A stretch of DNA of 35,291 bases from an uncultured Planctomycetota bacterium (GTDB lineage Bacteria > Planctomycetota > Phycisphaerae > UBA1845 > Fen-1342), in contig CAADGM010000102.1 of the NCBI GenBank assembly GCA_900696535.1, positions 1 to 35,291 of the forward strand. The letters run 5' to 3'. A program made the position numbers and the translations under genes. The notes under the pieces were generated by a model. That model did no database searches. It was given only the letters and a program-made list of their open reading frames with translations, and was not told the origin of the DNA. Shown here piece after piece: positions 31,437 to 35,291 of this stretch; the first letter of the stretch is position 1, and each line of letters begins with the position of its first letter.

Positions 31437-32966
31437 ATGTTCTCACGACTGCACAGCGTCGCACTGGTGGGGATCGATGCCCGTCCCTGCGAGATCGAGG
31501 TGGACGTCAGCGGCCGCGGCTTCGGCACGCCCACGCTCGTGGGCCTGCCCGACTCGGCGGTGAAAGAGAGCATCGACCGCATCCGCAGTGCGCTGTTCAA
31601 CTCGGGCTTCACGCTGCCGCGCACGCGAACCACGGTGAATCTCGCACCCGCGGACGTGAAGAAGGAAGGACCGGCCTTTGACCTGCCGATTGCGCTGGGC
31701 CTGCTGCTGTCGGATGACCAGCTCCGCAGCGAAGCCGCCGGCCAGTACATGATCGCCGGCGAGCTTTCTCTGGACGGGCAGGTGCGCCCCATCCGCGGCG
31801 CGCTCTCGCTGGCGATGCTCTGTCGCGAGCACGCCTTTCGCGGGTGCATCGTCCCCCGGGAGAACGCCGAGGAAGCCGCGGTGGTCGACGGGCTGGAGGT
31901 GTACGGGGTGGACTCACTCGCGCAAGCGGCGGGCTTTCTGGCAGGACAGCTCGAGCTCGAGGCGACGCGCGTTGACCTGGAGGCCGTCTTCCGCCAGGCG
32001 TCACAGTACGAGGTCGACTTCGCCGACGTGCGCGGGCAGGAGCACGTCAAGCGGGCGCTGCTTGTCGCGGCGGCGGGCCGGCACAACGTCCTCATGATCG
32101 GCCCGCCGGGCACGGGCAAGACCATGCTGGCCAAGCGCCTGCCGACGCTCCTGCCGAGCATGACGCTCCAGGAGTCACTTGAGACGACGCGGATCTACTC
32201 GGCCTGCGGCAAGCTCCCGCCGCGGACCGGGCTGCTGGCGACGCGGCCGGTTCGGCAGCCGCACCACTCGATCAGCACGCCGGCGCTGGTCGGCGGGGGC
32301 ACGATCCCGACGGCGGGGGAGGTCTCGCTGGCGCACCACGGGGTGCTGTTCCTGGACGAGTTTCCCGAGTTCGCGCGGGCCGTGCTCGAGTCGATGCGTC
32401 AGGTGATCGAGGACCGGGTCGTGACGATCGCGCGAGCACACAGCGCGGTGGAGTTCCCGGCCAACTTCCTGCTGGTGGCCGCGATGAATCCGTGTCCGTG
32501 CGGGTACTTCACCGATCCGCGCCGGGCGTGCAAGTGCTCGGCGCCGCAGATTGATCGTTACCTGGCGCGGATCAGCGGCCCGCTGCTCGAGCGGATCGAT
32601 ATTCACGTCGAGGTGCCCGCGGTGCCGATCGCGGCGCTGCGCGAGCTACAGCCGGGGACGGACAGTGCTACGCTGCGGGCCCAGGTAGAGCGGGCCATGC
32701 GGGTGCAACGCGACCGGTTCGGCCGCGAAAACACGACGATGAACGGCAGCATGTCATCGCGTCAACTCCGCAAGTTCGCCGCCATCGACGCGGAGGGGGA
32801 GCGCGTGCTCCGGCAGGCCGTGAGCGAACTAGGGCTCAGTGCCCGCGCACATGACAAGGTGCTACGGGTCGCCCGCACAATCGCGGACCTGGCCGGCGAC
32901 GCGGAGGTCCGCGCGACGCACTTGCACGAGGCGATTCAGTACCGGCGGCTGGACCGGAGCTTGTGA
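31437..32966 (+). CDS. comM: YifB/ComM family Mg-chelatase-like AAA+ ATPase
   Basis: A 509-residue cytoplasmic ATPase of the full family length. It begins MFSRLHSVALVGIDARPCEI. Residues 20-165 form the N-terminal ChlI-like domain (VGLPDSAVKESIDRIRSAL, NLAPADVKKEGPAFDLPIAL, GELSLDGQVRPIRG). The AAA+ module has Walker A at 222-229 (GPPGTGKT), Walker B in GVLFLDEFPEF, and a four-Cys zinc-type insertion, NPCPCGYFTDPRRACKC. The C-terminal helical domain is SSRQLRKFAAID to the end. ComM in Vibrio and Acinetobacter is a hexameric helicase that promotes branch migration during natural transformation; in other bacteria the role is assumed. No other competence gene is nearby. The start is at the family N-terminus, although the frame is open to 31218. 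Confidence 0.95.
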   Translation: MFSRLHSVALVGIDARPCEIEVDVSGRGFGTPTLVGLPDSAVKESIDRIRSALFNSGFTLPRTRTTVNLAPADVKKEGPAFDLPIALGLLLSDDQLRSEAAGQYMIAGELSLDGQVRPIRGALSLAMLCREHAFRGCIVPRENAEEAAVVDGLEVYGVDSLAQAAGFLAGQLELEATRVDLEAVFRQASQYEVDFADVRGQEHVKRALLVAAAGRHNVLMIGPPGTGKTMLAKRLPTLLPSMTLQESLETTRIYSACGKLPPRTGLLATRPVRQPHHSISTPALVGGGTIPTAGEVSLAHHGVLFLDEFPEFARAVLESMRQVIEDRVVTIARAHSAVEFPANFLLVAAMNPCPCGYFTDPRRACKCSAPQIDRYLARISGPLLERIDIHVEVPAVPIAALRELQPGTDSATLRAQVERAMRVQRDRFGRENTTMNGSMSSRQLRKFAAIDAEGERVLRQAVSELGLSARAHDKVLRVARTIADLAGDAEVRATHLHEAIQYRRLDRSL

Positions 32967-33360
32967 CGGGGGGGGACCGGCGCCGCCGGCTGGACGCGCG
33001 CTGCGCTGGCCGCGCCCGCGGGCCCTGGGTTTCCGGTCGTTGATAGGAGGGTGTGGACTCCCGCTTTCGCGGGAATGACGGAACTGGGCCTGGATTCCCG
33101 CTTTGCACCGGAATGTCGCTGCGATTCGTCCCGCCCCCCCCGCAGAAGCCGGGGTCCAGTTGGCCGCACCGGCGCCCGGTTGCCGGCGGGCGCTGTGCGC
33201 CGGCGCGCCTCTCGGAAGGCGCGGTTACCGGCCCGGCGCGACTTTGGCCTCCTGCGGGGCGGTCGGGCTCGGTATGATGCAGTGAGCCGACGCGCGTGGC
33301 AGAGAGCCGATAAGTCCCGGGCCGCGCGAGGACGGCACAGCCGCCTACCTGGAAGCTTGT
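32967..33360. other. Intergenic region with dRS3-like repeats, homopolymer runs and a -10-like element
   Basis: After the ComM stop there is a run of eight or more G, then two TCCCGCTTT-type repeat copies (listed separately), a C run near 33131-33138 and G+C-rich stems between 33160 and 33240. TATGAT (33273-33278) is a possible -10 for the GHL10 gene, giving a leader of about 75 bases. No coding sequence is supported. Confidence 0.5.
33054..33117. repeat. Two tandem copies of a dRS3-like inverted repeat
   Basis: Copy one (33054-33079) has arms CTCCCGC and GCGGGAAT around TTTC and is followed by GAC. Copy two (33091-33117) reads TGGATTCCCGCTTTGC then ACCGGAATGTC, with a decayed right arm. The pattern 'ATTCCCGC...GCGGGAAT' is that of the dRS3-type dispersed repeats known from Neisseria and other bacteria. 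Its reverse translation yields the familiar false peptide FPRKRES. Confidence 0.6.
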
Positions 33361-35142
33361 ATGAACACCGCCGCCGCCACTCCTCGTGCGTCTCGGTTCC
33401 GCCTGGATCATTCGCGCCCGGCACAGGTTCTGCCGGCTCGGCTCGTCGCGATCGGCCTCGTGTGCCTGGCAGCCTCGGCCGCGCGGGCTCAGTTCGCCGA
33501 TGATCCCGAGAATCCGCCGCAGTTCCGCGCCTTCTGGGCGGACGCCTTCAACGCGGGCTTCAAGAACCAGACGCAGATCAACAGCCTGATCTCGCGCGCG
33601 GTGGCTGGGCGGTACAACGCCATCATCATCGAAGTGCTCGCCTTCCACGACACCGGGGCCAACGGACACGGCGCGTATTGGAACTCGGCGATCGTGCCGA
33701 AGGCCTCGGACATCACCGGCGGAATCGACCCGCTGGCACAACTCGTGTCGGCCGCGCACGCGAACAACCTCGAGGTGCACGCCTGGATCGTGCCCTTCCG
33801 CGTATGCAGCACGTGGCCGCCGCCCGGCAACAGCTACCTGGCCGCCCGGCCGCACTGGTTGATGGTGCCGCAGGCCGCCAGCGGTGGCGGGCCGGCGACC
33901 GTGGGGAGCCACTACACGTTCGACCCCGGCTCGCCGGACGTGCAGGAGTACCTCGTCAGCATCGTGCGCGAGCTGTGCACGAACTACGCGATCGACGGCA
34001 TCAACCTGGACTACATCCGCTACGTGCAGACCGACGCCGGATACCCGGCGGACGCGAGCTATCAGCAGTCTTCGCTGGCCCGGTTTCGCCGGCTGACCGG
34101 CTACGTGGGCACGCCGCCGCCGACCGGCAACACGTCGTGGAACAACTTCCGCCGCCAGGGCATAGACGAGCTCGTTCGTCGCCTGCGGGCCGAGATCCCC
34201 GCGGTCACGAGCAATCCACGGCAGCCGTTGCGCCTGACAGCCGACCTGATCGTGTTCGGCAATGCGCCTGCGCTGTTCACCAACTCGGACGCTTACAACC
34301 TGTTTCAGAACTGGCGAATGTGGATGGAGCGCGGCTGGCTCGACGCCGGCATCCCGATGAACTACAAGCGCGAGCACGTCAGCACCGAGGCGACCTGGTA
34401 TCGCAACTGGGTCGTCGCGGCGATCGGCTGGCGCTACCAGCGGCACATGTTCATGGGGCAGGGGAATTACCTGAACACGAAGGCGAACAGCGTGACGCAG
34501 CTTGCGTACTCGCTGAACGCCGGTTGCGACGGGGCGGTGAACTACTCCTACTACTCGACGGCCGACGAGAATATCAACGGCACGCCGGAGAACGACTGGA
34601 CCTGGTACACGTACGTCTCGACGAATCTCTACACGCAGACGGCTCCGACGCCGACGATGCCGTGGCGCGATCCGAACCTGGCGACGGAGGGGACGCTCTG
34701 GGGGCGCGTGATCGACGCGAGCACGAATCAGCCCGTCGATGGCGCGCTCGTGCAGGCGTTGGGCTTCCCGGCCGTGGCGACCGACGCGAACGGCTACTAC
34801 GTCATCACGCTGCTGCCCGCGGGGATCGAGGGCGGCCTCTACAGCGTCACGGCGAGCAACGGCACGTGCGACCCAGTCACGTTGAACAATGTGCCCGTCC
34901 TGCGCGGTCGCCTGACGCGGCAGGACTTCGCCCTGTGCAGTCCGCCTGAGCCGCCCCCGTTCGGCGACCTGGATGGCGACAACGACGTCGACATGGACGA
35001 CTTCGAGATCATGGTCTTCTGCATGCAGGGGCCGGACATCACGTACATACCCGGGGAGTTCTGCCTGCTGGGCGATAGCGACGACGACTTCGACGTCGAC
35101 CTGCGCGACTTCGCCGCCCTGCAACCCAATTTCGACCCCTAG
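33361..35142 (+). CDS. Secreted GHL10-family glycosidase-like protein with C-terminal dockerin-like repeats
   Basis: A 593-residue exported protein. GGAAG precedes the ATG by 6 bases. A long N-terminus leads to a signal peptide (RLVAIGLVCLAASAARA) with cleavage before QFADD. Residues about 52-400 form a TIM-barrel-like GHL10 domain (glycosyl-hydrolase-like family 10, formerly DUF187). Seen are FRAFWADAFNAGFKNQTQIN, YNAIIIEVLAFHD, EVHAWIVPFRV, YAIDGINLDYIRYV and GIPMNYKREHVS, the expected strand-end motifs with acidic residues in the putative active site. Next comes a carboxypeptidase-regulatory-like beta domain (TLWGRVIDASTNQPVDGALVQ). The C-terminus has calcium-type repeats (GDLDGDNDVDMDDFEIMVF and GDSDDDFDVDLRDFAAL). 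It probably acts on an extracellular polysaccharide or peptidoglycan fragment; the substrate is unknown. Confidence 0.91.
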   Translation: MNTAAATPRASRFRLDHSRPAQVLPARLVAIGLVCLAASAARAQFADDPENPPQFRAFWADAFNAGFKNQTQINSLISRAVAGRYNAIIIEVLAFHDTGANGHGAYWNSAIVPKASDITGGIDPLAQLVSAAHANNLEVHAWIVPFRVCSTWPPPGNSYLAARPHWLMVPQAASGGGPATVGSHYTFDPGSPDVQEYLVSIVRELCTNYAIDGINLDYIRYVQTDAGYPADASYQQSSLARFRRLTGYVGTPPPTGNTSWNNFRRQGIDELVRRLRAEIPAVTSNPRQPLRLTADLIVFGNAPALFTNSDAYNLFQNWRMWMERGWLDAGIPMNYKREHVSTEATWYRNWVVAAIGWRYQRHMFMGQGNYLNTKANSVTQLAYSLNAGCDGAVNYSYYSTADENINGTPENDWTWYTYVSTNLYTQTAPTPTMPWRDPNLATEGTLWGRVIDASTNQPVDGALVQALGFPAVATDANGYYVITLLPAGIEGGLYSVTASNGTCDPVTLNNVPVLRGRLTRQDFALCSPPEPPPFGDLDGDNDVDMDDFEIMVFCMQGPDITYIPGEFCLLGDSDDDFDVDLRDFAALQPNFDP

Positions 35143-35291
35143 GCGCCGGCAAGCGCTTGACAGAACCTGCTTTGGATCCGAGCCGCGACTGGCAGGGAGC
35201 GACCGCGGCCGGAAGCGGCGACGGTTCTTGACGGGTGCGGTTCGGTTTCGCCCGGTGCGCTTGGGTGACACGCGCCCCGTCCTCCCAGCGA
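35143..35291. other. Right-edge non-coding stretch
   Basis: No gene start is supported here. TTGACA occurs at 35157-35162 but has no -10 at 16-18 bases downstream. Confidence 0.4.

Noticed and set aside
35157-35162. TTGACA near the right edge
   Set aside because: No -10-like hexamer follows at a suitable distance and no downstream gene start is visible.
32836-35271. 811-codon minus-strand open frame
   Set aside because: It lies antisense to the GHL10 gene, has no family resemblance, and includes the false FPRKRES peptide from the intergenic repeat. Long antisense frames are expected at this G+C content.

Overview
The window is one continuous piece of very G+C-rich bacterial chromosome. Several traits point to a planctomycete, most likely of the Phycisphaerae type: secreted proteins ending in Asp/Asn-rich dockerin-like repeats, a GHL10 family glycosidase-like protein, a DUF2934 microprotein, many lipoproteins, and lone housekeeping genes separated by short palindromic intergenic repeats. 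This assignment is an inference from gene content; there is no rRNA in the window. I see no prophage, insertion sequence, CRISPR array or defence island.

Layout. Positions 1-1609 (minus) hold the N-terminal part of a secreted repeat protein that runs off the left edge. It is divergent from an unrecognised protein with a helix-turn-helix-like N-terminus (1802-3043). Next come a class V aminotransferase (minus), a PtsN-like EIIA protein, and an RsbU/SpoIIE-type phosphatase that ends in a terminator-like hairpin. Positions 6868-10292 hold three exported proteins: one on plus, and two overlapping lipoprotein genes on minus, one of them an SGNH hydrolase. One-carbon and housekeeping genes follow: folD, tRNA-Val(TAC), a GT4 glycosyltransferase, purU, a DUF2934 gene, and an oxidoreductase gene whose stop overlaps the start of tsaD. 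A PKD/LamG lipoprotein, a coiled-coil protein and hypF then lie on minus, with malic enzyme diverging from hypF. A hybrid sensor kinase (minus) diverges from a GT39 membrane glycosyltransferase. The right end holds a dockerin-bearing subtilase, a ComM/YifB ATPase and a dockerin-bearing GHL10 protein, all on plus.

How the genes work together. Most are transcribed alone or in pairs. The clearest couplings are the oxidoreductase-tsaD pair (1-nt overlap) and the lipoprotein-SGNH pair (23-nt overlap). FolD and PurU both act on the formyl-tetrahydrofolate pool. The FolD has Gln and Glu where the family's catalytic Lys and Asp normally stand, which makes this one-carbon pair the most interesting biochemistry here. 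The secreted subtilase, GHL10 protein, repeat protein and PKD/LamG lipoprotein look like an extracellular, surface-associated set.

Expression signals are of two kinds. Some genes have good Shine-Dalgarno sites (the lipoprotein pair, malic enzyme, aminotransferase, DUF2934). Others have a -10-like hexamer only 6-9 bases before the start codon (the exported protein at 6868, the GT4 gene, purU, comM), which suggests leaderless mRNAs. Several families of short inverted repeats sit between genes, including one palindrome present near 6750 and near 16630 and a 22-bp tandem array at 23847-23912.
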